From the NCBI GenBank assembly GCA_025331445.1, contig JAIWNE010000046.1, forward strand, positions 62,001 to 126,000: a stretch of DNA of 64,000 nt, read 5' to 3'. The notes under the pieces are model-generated. The model did not search any database, was not told the origin of the DNA, and was given only the letters and a program-made list of their open reading frames with translations. The stretch is from Blakeslea trispora. Taxonomy: Eukaryota > Mucoromycota > Mucoromycetes > Mucorales > Choanephoraceae. This document shows positions 49,162 to 60,387 of the stretch, piece by piece. Numbering within the stretch: position 1 is the stretch's first letter; each line of letters opens with the position of its first letter. The position numbers and the translations under genes were made by a program.

Positions 49162-50955
49162 TTAAGCAGCTGCCTTCTCAACTTCATAATCAACAATGGC
49201 ATTCTTTCTGTTGTATTCTTCGATTTGCTTTTGAGTACGACGACCAACAGCGTCTTCTGCAATATCAGTATCATCGTTCTTGCGATGAATGACATAGATC
49301 AAAATAGCACAGATGAAGGCAGCAACAGAGATACCAGTGTACATCCAAGTCAACTTGGGGTCAACGGCAACTGGCACCAAAGCAAAACCAAGGATAGAGG
49401 CAACACAGTTAGTGAAGAGATAAATAGCCATAACAATTGACTTCATAGAATGAGGAGCCTTCTTGTAGGCATATTCAAGACCGGTGATGTTACCGAATAC
49501 TTCAGATAAAGCAACGAAAAAGTATGAGGGGATTTGGTAACCAGCAGAAATCAATTCGGGACGGTGGTCATAGATCTTTTGTTGAATACCAGCGGTGTAT
49601 GCCATGGCAATAGAAGCACAGAAGAAACCCAAACTGATTCTGAGAATGGGACGCATAGGGAAACCCCAACGACGGAGAGTAGGGTAAATGATACGATCAA
49701 AGATAGGAATGATGATAATCAAAGTAAGAGGATCGATGTTTTGCATAATATCGTTGGGAACAGCACCAGTCCACATAGTAGCAGCTTGAGAGAGAAGATT
49801 GTTTGAAATTTGAGAATAACAAAGCCAGAAGATAGGGAACCAACAGAAGACAATACAAGCTCTAAGAGCACGTCTCAATTCATCAACAAAGACATCATCC
49901 CATGTAACTTTGGAGATAAGTTCAGGATGTTCGATAGCAAGGTTGGAGGGCTTACAGGCTTCTAAACCACCCTTGACTTTAGCGCTAAGTGTAAGAAGTT
50001 TGTAGGCTTCAACAAAGATGGAACCACGAGGAGGAACAAGAATGTATCTCTTACGACCAAGGAGAAGGATAACAATACCAATAGCAAACATCAAAGTGGG
50101 CAAAAGATAGGCAGGCCAGAAACCAACTGCCTTTTCAATTGAAGTTGTAGCAATAGCGGAAAGAGAACCAGCATTGATACCCCAATAGAAATAACTGAAA
50201 ATCTTTTGATAAGTAGCTTGAGGACTGACGATGACCCGTTGACCCTTAGCATTTGTGCTAACATAAGGTGTTTGATTCTTGTATTGTTCAGCAACCAAAG
50301 GAGAAACATTAGACTTAATACCACCAGTACCAAGACCAATAATGATGATAGAGACAATAAAACCAGGGAAGGCAGCACCAGATTCAATAGCAGAAGGAAT
50401 AGAAGTAGCGGTCAAGATAACCAAACCAACCATATAGCATGCAGCGAAGAGAACGATTGTGCGGTATTTGCCAAGATATTGGTCAGCAACGATAGCACCG
50501 AGAATGGGAGTAACATAACACCAAAATTGGAAAAATGTAGTAAGAGCAGTAGCTGTTTGTTGACCTTTTCCCATAGCACCAGCTTGGTCAGCAGGATCTA
50601 TTCAAAATTCTGTAAGTATATGCTGCTATTCATGGTTATTGTATAGCTTACAAGATTCAGGAGCAGGGAATTGAATGTAATCTATCAGAAAAAAATAAAC
50701 AGATAAGTAACAAAGAAGAAGGGTAGTTTATCAAGACTTACTTTGGAAAGGACCACTTAAACCATAGTAAGTGAAACGCTCACAGAATTCGATAATGATG
50801 ACTAGGTAGGCAGAAGCAGGGAGCTTGTCAGCAACTTCACCTAATGTCTTCCAATCTTCTTCAGTAGGCTCAGGACCCAAGGCCTCCTCACTTTGATAGT
50901 CAGCGTCATCGTAGACAACATTAGATGTCTTTTCTTGGTCGAGTTTCTCAGACAT
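49162..50955 (-). CDS. PTR2: Proton-coupled di/tripeptide transporter (PTR2/POT family)
   Basis: Major facilitator of the POT family importing di- and tripeptides with protons across the plasma membrane. Three exons on the minus strand, 50955-50742, 50681-50652 (30 nt) and 50597-49162, give 559 residues. The N-terminal 50 residues are acidic and cytosolic, as in fungal Ptr2. EFCERFTYYGLSGP is the POT ExxERFxYYG motif of helix 1. GLGTGGIKSNVSPLVAEQY and FSYFYWGINAGSLSAI are the conserved PTR2 signatures. About twelve hydrophobic segments follow. The tail (EEYNRKNAIVDYEVEKAAA) is charged. Codon use is even and the large exon is intact, so the gene should be active. Regulation is not visible in the sequence. 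Confidence 0.95.
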
Positions 50956-52240
50956 GATTTCTTAAAAGAAGAAAAGAGACAGAAAAGAAAGAGAAATCAG
51001 GAACCCTAACAAAAACAAGAGGGATTTGATTCATTTATTTTATACTACTTTCGCACAACTCTATGATGGTTACCTAATCTTATCACAGGGAAACGCTTTG
51101 TAGTCCCGATCTTATACATAAACTCAGGTCCAATCGCCTTGTTGTGCAGTAATTTGATTGGACGAGTTACGAGATTAACCATATGATAGATTTTTTCACT
51201 TTTCTTAAGTTTGGGTATAGGTTTATTTAACAATAACTAGCAAGCCAGTCTGATCTGTGGAGGAGAAAATTCAAGCGGAAGATGACCATTTGTTCTCATT
51301 GACTTTTTGCCTAGCATCTATGGTTTTCATCTCAAGAGGCCGTTTCTTTCTTTTATCTAATTAATAATGCTAACCCTGTTCTTCAGATTCGAAAAGTTTT
51401 TTCTTTCTATCTTTTGATTGGTATCACAGTAACAGACAAAAAGAAAGAAGGGTACCACCATCTAAAAAAGGAAAGGTAATTCACTGTCCACATGGCGTAC
51501 AATTTTCTCACAGCACTCCGCTTAACTATTGATTTCTCACGCCTTTCGTATTCGTTACATTAGCAAACCCTTTTACCAAGTATCGTATTTTGACCAAAAT
51601 ACAACTGAGTTTAATTTGACGTCTCTTACATTTGTTGATCCATCATTTTACTGTCATGTCAGTCATGTGGCAAGATGCTCTGTTTTCATCTACAGAAATT
51701 GTAAAATGAGCATTAGCAACAGACACAATTAAGGAAATAAGAATGTTTAACAACTTCAAAATATCTGACAATGTTTCTTTGCAATGTTTTGGAGAAATGG
51801 CGTAGACCAATCAACACTCTATTCTACTTGTACTTAAGAGGCTAATCAGCAACAGTATTTATTTTCTATTGCTAAACCGAAATGGTTTTTTTGTGGTGGA
51901 AATAGTCAGCAAAGAACTGAATTCTCCAATTGTAAGGTAAAGCTGTTACGTTTGACAAAACGCATAGTGGTCCTATAAATCTCCTACACTATCACAACAA
52001 ATAAATTGGCCATATCGTTGCTTTTTCATCATTACCGAGCTTGTTGTTGTATTGTGTCTCCGTTCTTAGGCAAACTTTCTGTTACACTCTTAAAGAAAAA
52101 AAAAGAGAGCCCTGACAAATTCTTTCTCACAATACTCTTTTTGGCCTGTGGTTTCTCACGCTATGACTATACAGAGTTTCTATCAAATTTAACTGGTTTG
52201 AGGCCGAATAAATACTACAATCTTTTCTTCTTTTGCCAAC
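50956..52240. other. Intergenic, PTR2 promoter side
   Basis: About 1.3 kb. An A/G-rich (CT-rich on the coding strand) stretch lies next to the PTR2 start. The remainder is AT-rich with no recognised gene. Short open frames at 51529-51732 and 52006-52257 have no family resemblance. Confidence 0.5.
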
Positions 52241-52675
52241 ATGTCAAATCGGGATAGGAAACAAGAAAGTCATGCAGCTGAATTTGTGAGACTATGCTCT
52301 CAGCAAATGCTTCTTTCGCGCAACAACGCAACAGTAGCGCAATTAAAGTTATGGGATATTTGTAAGTACCTATATTCTATATATTCAATTTTTTTTTGCG
52401 AATACTAAAATAGACCAATGTTAAAATATTTATACTATTGCCTCAAGTATGACCGAAGCACAAGGAATTCGAGTCATTATTTGGACCATTGCTTCTACAT
52501 ACATAATACATCAAAACTGCTTCTTTATTTTGTCTTGTTCTGCGAATAACAATTGACCTAAACAGGGATCACAGCCGCATTACAAGATACGTTATACACA
52601 TTTAACTTTACGATTCCAGATCTGCTGAAATACAAATCAAATCATGCCTCATATCACAGCCTGCTTTTATACTGA
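52241..52675 (+). CDS. Candidate small spliced gene or gene fragment, unknown
   Basis: An ATG at 52241 opens MSNRDRKQESHAAEFVRLCS and continues to a strong donor (T, GTAAGT) at 52362. Joining to an acceptor at 52565 keeps the phase and gives WITAALQDTLYTFNFTIPDL, ending at TGA 52673-52675, for 76 residues in all. The first exon has coding-like composition and the splice is consistent, but I recognise no family. The 204-nt intron is longer than most here. Coding-like scraps follow downstream (52805-53068; 53217-53275) without forming a continuous gene. This may be a remnant of a longer gene. Confidence 0.3.
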
Positions 52676-55600
52676 TATCCTCCAGCAAAGACAATTGTAG
52701 AGAGAAAGATATCACTTATATTGATTGAATGCAATCTGAAGCTTCAATTTTGTTGCTTTCTTTTTCTTGTATTGCACTACCAATGGATTTATCAAGTCTG
52801 ATCTTTGAGTCCCTATTATAGAAATTCATTGCGTTACAGTCCAAAAGAAATCGTAAAATCAAACCTAATTGTTATTTTCTATCTCTGTACTACTATACAG
52901 CAAGAAATCGATTGGAGATCAGAAGATAAAATCACTCTTTATGGTACGAATTGGAGTAAAAAGAAATGCATGATCTATACTCACTTAGCTATAGGAAAGC
53001 ATGGCTATACATTTCGTGACTATTTGTATCAACTTGTTTACTTCTCAGGGCCTATGGTTTTAAGTTAGAGCTATTTCTATCTTCTTAATTTAGAAAGAGT
53101 TTGCTTTTATGGTAGGTTAAATCATGTGCTCTCGTCTGCTTGTTGCACTCTGTTGGTCTGCTGTCTACCAAACACTAAAGAGTAAACTCTTTATTTTTTC
53201 TATTTTCAGCGTACACCGTTTGTGGAAATAGATGACGCACTGAGAGAGAAAATTGCACAAATATGTAATTTTTAGAAGTTCTCTATTAAATGTGTTGCCC
53301 GAAGCGAAGACGAAGAGTGTGGTATCAGCTATCAGAGTCACACTTTTATTTTCAATTGTTCTTAAATTTCATTGTTTTTTTTTCTTTATGCCTTTCTAGC
53401 CTGATCTCAGGGATTGTTATTTCAGAAAATTGATTTGGGAGAGTCGATTGCTAAATCTCTTTAAATATTGTAACAAAGGGTGGGGTCATATCACATCTTT
53501 TATCTCTGCTTCGACAGCCTGATTGTTGTAAGTCATTTTTCTTCTGTTTTCTATTTAGCTCCTTATGCTTTGGCTTTGTAGGAATGGGTGTATGGTTTAT
53601 GACTAATTTGCTGCCCTTAAGCATCTCACAAAGATTCAAAACTTCCAAAAAATACTAACGACAACATCAAAGTAACGACCAGCCTCTGTCTGTCCTTTAC
53701 CTCTAGCTTCGATTATTTCGGGAGAATTTCGAACAACTGGATGAACTTCTTGCTCATTTGAAGCTGAAATTGCACTTTGCAGTAACAGATTTAGACTGGC
53801 CAGTTTTTGATATCTTTAAGAAAATCCGATTTACTGATAAGACACTCAGAGCCCTTTTACCAGTAGTTTCAATCAAACAGCTTTTATGAGCTTCACTCAA
53901 AATCGCAGGTTTTTCGAAACTTCTACTTTTATTTCGTGATTATCTTTGCAATGTCACCTCCTTCTCTTCTCCGAAGTCACTTCTTCTTGCTTATGCTAAG
54001 TTTGAGCTACTGTTGCTGTTATGTCAAGCTATTTAGCAACCCTTCGGATACTTCGTTTTCATTTCGCAAACTAAAAAAAGAAAAAAAAAGAGAATTTACT
54101 CTTGTGCTCAGACTCATATACTCCATATATGATCTAGGTAGTTATGCTATTATTTACCTTCAGAACAATTCTTTATTGTCGATCGTGGTCTTCACAATTA
54201 GCAAGTTTTGGCTGCTCTTTCCGTTAGGCTGAAGCTCATTGTGATATCATCTATAGACGCGGACTTTGCCATCTACTTGTAGGCGAAAAGAAACAATATA
54301 CTCTTTCCCATTCTCATTCATCAAGCTTCCGTCCCTAATTCATGAACGAAGTTGCTCGCTTCCAGCCATTTAACAATCAATTTTGGACTATTTTGTTCCA
54401 AAGTTGCAACAAAGCAAAGGATCGCCAATGTCGTTTGTAATGAAGAGGACTTACTTTGTGCTGTGCCAAATAAGCTTAAAGCAAATGCAGGATATACAGG
54501 CTTTCTTCATTACTTTTATAACAATCTAACCATTGTGTACTGAGAACATCAAAACCAGAATGTATTGATCATTTCTAAAATTACCTCTGTTATCACACTT
54601 AACTTTTCGTTGCATCAGTATTTCGTGAAAATTCAGTTGCAAGTACTGAACAAGAACATGGTATTACTAGTTCTGGTTGGACGGCAACATGAAGCACTTT
54701 TCAAGAGATCATTATCAATTTCTATCGCAAATAGTATACGAGAAATTCTTGTCTTATCTAATAAAGTTTATTAATTCTATGGCTCAAAATATTTCTTTCA
54801 TTTCCTTTAGCCAAATTAGCCTAATCAGACAGCTTACGGCTCATATCGCATTCTAATTTCAAGGTGTATACAACCGGTTCTTTAAAGCGACTTGATGCTA
54901 AATCAAAACTAGATTTGAGATAGTTTTTGTCTTCAGCTGCCAAATGGGCGCTACATCCTGAAGCGAGCAATACATAACGCACGCATGCTAATCTCTATAA
55001 GAGCTAACTCGGAGGCTGTAGAAAGAGAAAGATGGTTACTCCAAGCTTTTGTGAGGAATAACCATCTCGAATACGATAGTTCTTTTTTGTCAATCATTTG
55101 CAATAGTGTTCGATTAATAGTTTGTCATCTACCAACAAATATAAGCTTTTGAAGAAACTGATTCCTTGTGATTTTAGGCTGGGATTATTTCTCGATTCAT
55201 GGAAAGCTAAAAATGATACTGTATCGCTGTCGTATTTGGGCATATACAAAAGCCAGAACAACTTATAAAATCGGAAAGTCAATTAATCATCAAAAGTTAT
55301 TTTGACAGATAATGTCAGATATCTCCAGAGGTGATCCTGAAATCAAGCACCTAGTAAGCATTGACAAAAAGCGACGATGTGATATATAAAGCGTTCAATG
55401 TGCCTAGCTAACACATTGAAAGCATGATCAGATTTATATTCATTGACTCTCTTCTCATCAATACTTGAAATAGCAGTATGACATGACACATGTGATAGCA
55501 GGATGGTTGCATAGGCCTTATAATACCAAGGTAGCAGCATCTAACAAAACAAGCAATGATTCTAGATATTTCATCATAAGAAAAGACTAAATCATTACTT

Positions 55601-56060
55601 GGATAAAGATAGTTCTGAGACATAATCACAAAGGGCTTGTCTATCGTTATCACCTAATCTAAACTGATTTAACCATCCAACGAAACAAGTGAACAAGTAT
55701 GAAACAGTTATGTCTAATATATTGAAATAATAACCAAGTTATAAATCGAGTAAACAATATGCTTTCACCTTATCCAATGTGAGGGATGGAATCTGGCTAC
55801 CGCCATCTTTCAACTAAGATGACCAGTCATCCTAGTAGGAAAACAGCTCATACAGATAAAAATATAATGGAGTGATTGATTGAAATCGAGATTGAAATAA
55901 TACATAAACACAGCATGAATTTGCAGTAGAATTAGTTCCTGCTCTTTCTTTTGAATAAAAATATCAAGTTTGTCACCGTATTCATTTATTACATCTCTTC
56001 TTTTTATGTTACTTTATCTATATCTCTAGTCGGACGACTTAAAATCTTGCTCAATTATAT
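52676..56060. other. Gene-poor, apparently decayed sequence
   Basis: About 3.4 kb without a supported gene. Scattered short frames, such as 52805-53068 (EIDWRSEDKITLYGTNWSKK) and 54352-54543, read like eroded coding sequence of unknown families. No terminal repeats or RNA genes were recognised. From about 55950 the plus strand becomes strongly T-rich. Confidence 0.4.
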
Positions 56061-56761
56061 TGTTACGAGCAATAATTTATCACTTCATAATTATATGCTT
56101 TAGTATTATTCTACTTCTTTTACTTTATTTTACTTCTCTCATCTTATTTTCTTTCATATTATCTATCATTATCTTATTCTAAATATACTTATTATACTAC
56201 TTTTATCTATCTCACCCCAATCTTATTTTAAAACTCACATTTACATTTATCCACTCAACGAATCAAACTTATTATAACAATCTATCTCACTGAAAACTTT
56301 TCAATCTTCCTTAACATTATTTGTATTTCACCATTATTATATCATTCAATTGGTTAACAACACCATCAGACTAGCAATGATTAATAAATTTACTTAACTT
56401 AAATCCTTTTAGATAGGACTGTCATCAATAGGATGAACAGGTATAAATATCAATTAATTTTATTAAATAAACAAGAGGCTCTTTTCTCCCTCTAAATTTA
56501 CTATATACTTTGACATTAACCTTGCCGCATAGACAGACTTTTTATTACTAAGACTTCCCTTGATTAACTGCTAATACGCTTAATCATTGTAACATTTATA
56601 CATTTCATTCAACTTACTTTTCTTTTCACTTTTATCTCTTCTTAAGGTTCGTTACCTAAACAACGTGGTGCTCATTACATAACAATCGTTCCTCTCTTTG
56701 GTTCTATTGCATCATTGACTCTGACTCGTTACTGGCAAAATACTACTTACGTCCTGTAACA
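56061..56761. mobile_element. Probable solo LTR (about 701 bp)
   Basis: The block starts TGTTACGAGC and ends CCTGTAACA, so the ends form the inverted TGTTAC/GTAACA expected of a retrotransposon LTR. The four bases ATAT flank it on both sides, a possible target-site duplication. It is AT- and pyrimidine-rich inside, codes for nothing, and no second copy or internal retroelement region is present, hence solo. It ends 87 bp from the 3' end of a tRNA-Asn gene. ATAT is weak evidence in AT-rich DNA, so the call rests mainly on the paired ends. Confidence 0.45.
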
Positions 56762-56848
56762 ATATCTATTTGTTCTCTTTCTCAAGTTACTGCAAAAAAA
56801 ATTAGCAATCGACCTTGATAGATGTTATTACATAAAATTAAAAAGAAA

Positions 56849-56922
56849 CGCTCCTAGGTGGGCTCGAACCACCAACCTCCTGATTAACAGTCAGACGCGC
56901 TAGCCAATTGCGCCATAGAAGC
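56849..56922 (-). tRNA. tRNA-Asn (GTT anticodon)
   Basis: On the minus strand the 74-nt sequence folds into a full cloverleaf. The acceptor stem pairs GCTTCTA with TAGGAGC (one G-U), the D stem GCGC with GCGC, the anticodon stem TCTGA with TCAGG, and the T stem GGTGG with CCACC, with loop TTCGAGC. The anticodon loop is CTGTTAA, giving GTT for Asn. The discriminator base is G. There is no intron, and a T-rich stretch follows within 40 bp of the 3' end. It should be functional. Confidence 0.95.
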
Positions 56923-57031
56923 TGATTTATTTTGTCGTCTTAATATTTTGTTATGGTTTATAAACGCAGTCACGTGACTAAAGTAGAGCTTTTGAGCCAA
57001 TAAGATCACTGGAAAAGCTTGACGTAGTCAA

Positions 57032-57112
57032 CTGTATTTTGATAATAAGTCTTTGATCTTTATATATTTTCTTATTTTTCTTTTACCTGTATTTTGATAA
57101 TAAGTCTTTGAT
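57032..57112. repeat. 26-bp exact direct repeat, two copies
   Basis: CTGTATTTTGATAATAAGTC plus TTTGAT occurs at 57032-57057 and again at 57087-57112, 55 bp apart start to start. It lies about 110 bp upstream of the tRNA-Asn 5' end. Confidence 0.85.
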
Positions 57113-57204
57113 AAAGAGCTTATAATTATCCAAAATACGGCCTTTTTATATCTATTCTATTCTATACTAAATATCTATACTATCTCGAATAAAGCAACTA
57201 TTAA

Positions 57205-57471
57205 TTATATGCTTCGATCTGATTGATTCTTATGTCTTGACGAATACAATGAAGAGCTGACTTTTACTAAAGGCAACTTCCTTATACGTAACAAGTTCAA
57301 CTTCATCTTCTTTCTCCGTTTGTTAACTATTTTCGGTTTGAACCTTTTCTTATTTGGATTGTACATTTGAGGAAGGTTAAACTCAACCTCTATTGGCTGT
57401 TTATGTTCATTTTTGCTGATAGCTGCGACAATTTGACGTATGTCTAATTTTTTTGTGTTGCTTTTTGGCAC
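57205..57471 (-). CDS. Small basic ORF of unknown origin, possible element fragment
   Basis: 88 codons from an ATG at 57471. The protein starts MPKSNTKKLDIRQIVAAISK and has a very basic middle (PNKKRFKPKIVNKRRKKMK). It looks like a DNA- or RNA-binding N-terminus, and its start lies 25 bp from the GC-rich palindromic motif at 57496, the arrangement expected of a transposon end followed by its ORF. I do not recognise the family. It may be a truncated transposase N-terminus. Confidence 0.3.
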   Translation of the reverse strand: MPKSNTKKLDIRQIVAAISKNEHKQPIEVEFNLPQMYNPNKKRFKPKIVNKRRKKMKLNLLRIRKLPLVKVSSSLYSSRHKNQSDRSI

Positions 57472-57495
57472 TCTATACTGCCACTACACCTAACC

Positions 57496-57524
57496 CGTGT
57501 CGGACGCACGTCGGACACGTGCGG
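57496..57524. repeat. GC-rich repeat/palindrome motif
   Basis: A 29-bp GC-rich island in AT-rich DNA, with GTCGGAC twice (57499 and 57510, 11-bp spacing), CACGTC at 57507 and CACGTG at 57516. It could be a transposon terminus or a binding site; neither is proven. Confidence 0.4.
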
Positions 57525-57908
57525 CTAACATGGGCATATTTTCTCAACTTTTGATTTTGACAATAAAAATTGCTGTTTTTTTTGGCAGAAATGTAGATGT
57601 ATCTTCTAGCCTTCCAAAACTTTTTACAGATTTAAAATTGGATGTATTTTCATAAAGTTATTACCATTTACATTTCTTTTATCATTTCACTGCTTAAAGA
57701 AATTTCGCTCTTTAAATTTTTTGGCAGTGATTTTTTCTCTGCTTAAGATTTTGAAGCAACTTGATTTTCTTAATGCTGAGGAGTTTGAAATGTTGTCATT
57801 TTTTCTTCAAAAAATACAAAGACCTGAAAAATCACTGCTTAAAAAATTGGAAAATATTTTCGGAAGCGAGAAATTTAAAAATGGCCTAGTTGGCGAAACG
57901 AAGACAGA

Positions 57909-57995
57909 GGATGTGGTTATAGGCCTTCAGGCCGCGCTTTTATTCTCAGATTATATAAAATAAAATAAAATTTCTATATCTATTTCTTTATACCT
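57909..57995. repeat. DIRS left inverted terminal repeat
   Basis: 87 bp from GGATGTGGTTATAGGCCTTC to TATACCT. It is the reverse complement of 61952-62038 with no mismatch seen. The 29 bp outside it (57880-57908) are unique to this end. Confidence 0.93.
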
Positions 57996-58030
57996 AAAAA
58001 AGGCGTCATCGTCAAGATCTTTTCAAGTCT

Positions 58031-59203
58031 TTAGGGCTGGGAAAATGGCCACCAATTTTCATACCAAGGGCGGGCACCCACCACATCCTCTGTCTTCGTT
58101 TCGCCAACTAGGCCATTGTGGGTCGTTCCTACCACAATTGCCGTGTGGCTCACTCCGACTTCGGATGTGGTTCTGTTTTCAGTAGCTTGAAAAATCTTCT
58201 TGCTTATGGCTTGGCCTTGACGTTGTCTGTCTGCAGGACGCAAATAAAATCGCTCAAACGTGTCAGCGTGAAGACTCCAATTGGCATGTAATTTGACTTC
58301 TTGTATAGATGCCCCTTGTTGTACCGCAAAGGTGCTGGCTGCTGCTCGCAGAGAATGTGCCTTGAATTTACTTGTATCAATTCCTGCTTGCTGAAGTCGG
58401 TTCTTTACCCACATCGACACCGTCTTACTTCCTGCTGATTCTATCTGGCTAATGTCATCGCTGTCAATAAACTTCAAAAACAACTTGTGATCATCGGGCA
58501 GGTTCTGGCGCCATGATGCAGTTCTATCCACGAACATCTTGAGTGTATACACAGGACACATAAGTGTGTCTTCGATAGGTCCAAATTTGGATTGTTTTGG
58601 AACAATTTCCTTAGGGTCTCGTGCAAGGGTACAAACGCCTTCAAGACCACTTTGCTCGTCCACTTCAAATGTTATGTCTCTTCTTTGTAGGTTTCCCAAA
58701 TCAGAGCGAGGTCGCCACATTGTTACCATTGCCAGTAGTAAGATGGTCTTGTCTTGAAGTCTTCGAAGGTCCAAATGCTCTGAATCACCCCAAGAACGAA
58801 TCATCTTAATCAAAGGTTCTAAGCTATAAACCTCCCTAGCTGAATTTGGCAGTTTAGGGTTGGTCCTCTTTCTTGCTTGAAAAAATTTTATTACTAATGT
58901 ATTTGAAGCAAGAGCCGGTCTTGAAGGGTGCAGTTCCCGATACACTGAAGCGATAGCTGAACGAATGCTGTTTAGGTGTTGTGGAGAGAAATCCTTGTTG
59001 TAAACTAGATATTCAACAACCTTTGTTGGGTTGTATGCGGTAGGTTCCAGAGCAGGTTCTTGTCGCAGACACCATTCGGCATACTTCCTCCATTGCGTAT
59101 CATAACTTTTTCTGGTGCTTATCTTGTTTGAATGAGTCAAGTAGTCGCTTGCTTCCCCAGAAATAATTCCTTGTTTTTGCTGCGAATTCCTGATAACCGC
59201 CAT
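58031..59203 (-). CDS. DIRS tyrosine recombinase
   Basis: From the ATG at 59203 the frame gives 390 residues. The core-binding part (SYDTQWRKYAEWCLRQEPAL; SIRSAIASVYRELHPS) is followed by the catalytic domain: the first Arg in TMWRPRSDLGNL, HSLRAAAS (HxxR), WSLHADTFERF and the nucleophile Tyr in ERFYLRP. The enzyme inserts circular cDNA copies without target duplication. The C-terminal tail (TTSEVGVSHTAIVVGTTHNG and on) is encoded by the internal complementary region, so its sequence is fixed by the replication mechanism. The same frame is open far upstream. Confidence 0.9.
   Translation of the reverse strand: MAVIRNSQQKQGIISGEASDYLTHSNKISTRKSYDTQWRKYAEWCLRQEPALEPTAYNPTKVVEYLVYNKDFSPQHLNSIRSAIASVYRELHPSRPALASNTLVIKFFQARKRTNPKLPNSAREVYSLEPLIKMIRSWGDSEHLDLRRLQDKTILLLAMVTMWRPRSDLGNLQRRDITFEVDEQSGLEGVCTLARDPKEIVPKQSKFGPIEDTLMCPVYTLKMFVDRTASWRQNLPDDHKLFLKFIDSDDISQIESAGSKTVSMWVKNRLQQAGIDTSKFKAHSLRAAASTFAVQQGASIQEVKLHANWSLHADTFERFYLRPADRQRQGQAISKKIFQATENRTTSEVGVSHTAIVVGTTHNGLVGETKTEDVVGARPWYENWWPFSQP
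58081..58170. repeat. DIRS internal complementary region (ICR)
   Basis: Bases 58081-58117 are the reverse complement of the left end 57880-57916, and 58115-58170 of the right end 62031-62086. The halves overlap in ATT (AAT on the other strand). In DIRS1 such a region templates circle closure. Here it also encodes the last 36 residues or so of the recombinase frame. Confidence 0.92.
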
Positions 59204-60387
59204 GCGGTCAAGCACCAGGTCTTGTTCACTTGCATGTGGATTGGTTGTTCGATGGCCTGTCGTAGTAGCATCGGCCACCAGTACTGGGTTTGCCATCTTG
59301 GTGTAATCATCACTGCTGACTGTACCTGTTCCTGCTGCAGTTTGTGGAGTACTTTGGGAATGAGTTTCCATGGAGGATGCAGATAAAGCCCCTTCTTCGG
59401 CCACTGTTGTTTGAAGGCGTCTGTCGCCAGGGCAGATGGATCGGGCATGCGGCTCCAATACTTTGATAGGCGGGTGTTTTCCCTTGATGCAAAGGCATCC
59501 AATGTCATCTTCCATCTGGTTTGAATCTGACGGAAAAACCTTCTGGGTAACGTCCACTCGTACAAAGGCTTCTTGATTCTGCTGAGCTTGTCTGCCGAAA
59601 TATTTGCTACTCCTGGAATGTGGAAATATCGGACTTGCAGTCGATTGGTTGTAACAATCTGTTGTATCTCCAACGTCAGTGCTTGAAGCAGAGCGGAAGC
59701 CGTTCCTCCTGACTTCTTGACATGTTTCAATGCTGTCATGTTGTCGGTGTAGATATGAATCACTTCTCCTTTGTATCTTTCTGCGTGTAGCTGCAGTGCA
59801 AAGAGTATCGTCTTCAGCTCCCTTGTATTTATCGAAGTTTCTTTTTCTGCTGGCAACCAAAACCCGCTCGTCTCCACTGTTGTCGAGCTCACTCCCCAAC
59901 CTGTATCTGAAGCGTCTACATAAATCTTTACCTTCGGATCGGCTGGTTCCGGTACTCGGATTGGTAGGCCATTCTTCTTGACTGCATTGGTTATCCACCA
60001 TTGTAATTCTTCCCATGTCTGATGCGAGATCTTGCATGGAGCTTCCCAATTGTATGCTTGTTGTCTCAAGGCTCTCGCTAAGTCCCTCTGCAAGAATCGA
60101 ACTCTCAGTAGGGCTTCTCCCATTGCAGGAATCATCGCAGTTATCTTCCCTAATAGGCTCGCTATCCAACGACATGAGAAATGACTTGCTCTTTTCAAGA
60201 GTTGTTTGACCCGGGATGTCAGCTTTGACAACTTCTTTTCCGGCACTCGGATCTCCATCTTCTTCGAGTCGAATGTGAATCCCAGAAAGTCTTGCACCTG
60301 TTTGGGAAGTAAGTCGCTCTTCTTGTAGTTGATGATGAAACCGAGCTCTGTCAAGTGATGTAAAACCTCCTTCACATTCTTTTCCAT
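59137..60387 (-). CDS. DIRS RNase H and methyltransferase-like domains
   Basis: 416 residues in the same frame as the RT, directly after TAA. The start (VKEVLHHLTELGFIINYKKS) is the RT thumb region. RNase H follows with its acidic residues: YVDASDTGWGVS, NTRELKTILFAL, IYTDNMTALK and NISADKLSRI. The last part (MTLDAFASRENTRLSKYWSR; LYLHPPWKLIPKVLHKL; VQSAVMITPRWQTQYWW) is the methyltransferase-like segment typical of DIRS elements. It ends inside the recombinase frame, overlapping the nearest recombinase Met by 67 bp. Confidence 0.88.
   Translation of the reverse strand: MEKNVKEVLHHLTELGFIINYKKSDLLPKQVQDFLGFTFDSKKMEIRVPEKKLSKLTSRVKQLLKRASHFSCRWIASLLGKITAMIPAMGEALLRVRFLQRDLARALRQQAYNWEAPCKISHQTWEELQWWITNAVKKNGLPIRVPEPADPKVKIYVDASDTGWGVSSTTVETSGFWLPAEKETSINTRELKTILFALQLHAERYKGEVIHIYTDNMTALKHVKKSGGTASALLQALTLEIQQIVTTNRLQVRYFHIPGVANISADKLSRIKKPLYEWTLPRRFFRQIQTRWKMTLDAFASRENTRLSKYWSRMPDPSALATDAFKQQWPKKGLYLHPPWKLIPKVLHKLQQEQVQSAVMITPRWQTQYWWPMLLRQAIEQPIHMQVNKTWCLTAWRLSGIRSKNKELFLGKQATT

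Larger units (their letters stand above)
56923..57879. other. Flank of the DIRS element with repeats and a small basic ORF
   Basis: About 960 bp. It holds a 26-bp direct repeat (57032, 57087), a small basic open frame on the minus strand (57205-57471), a GC-rich hairpin-like motif (57496-57524) and an AT-rich segment into which the DIRS element inserted. Confidence 0.5.

Noticed and set aside
49150..49806. Plus-strand frames under PTR2
   Set aside because: Shadows of the long PTR2 exon; no family likeness and no start/splice context.
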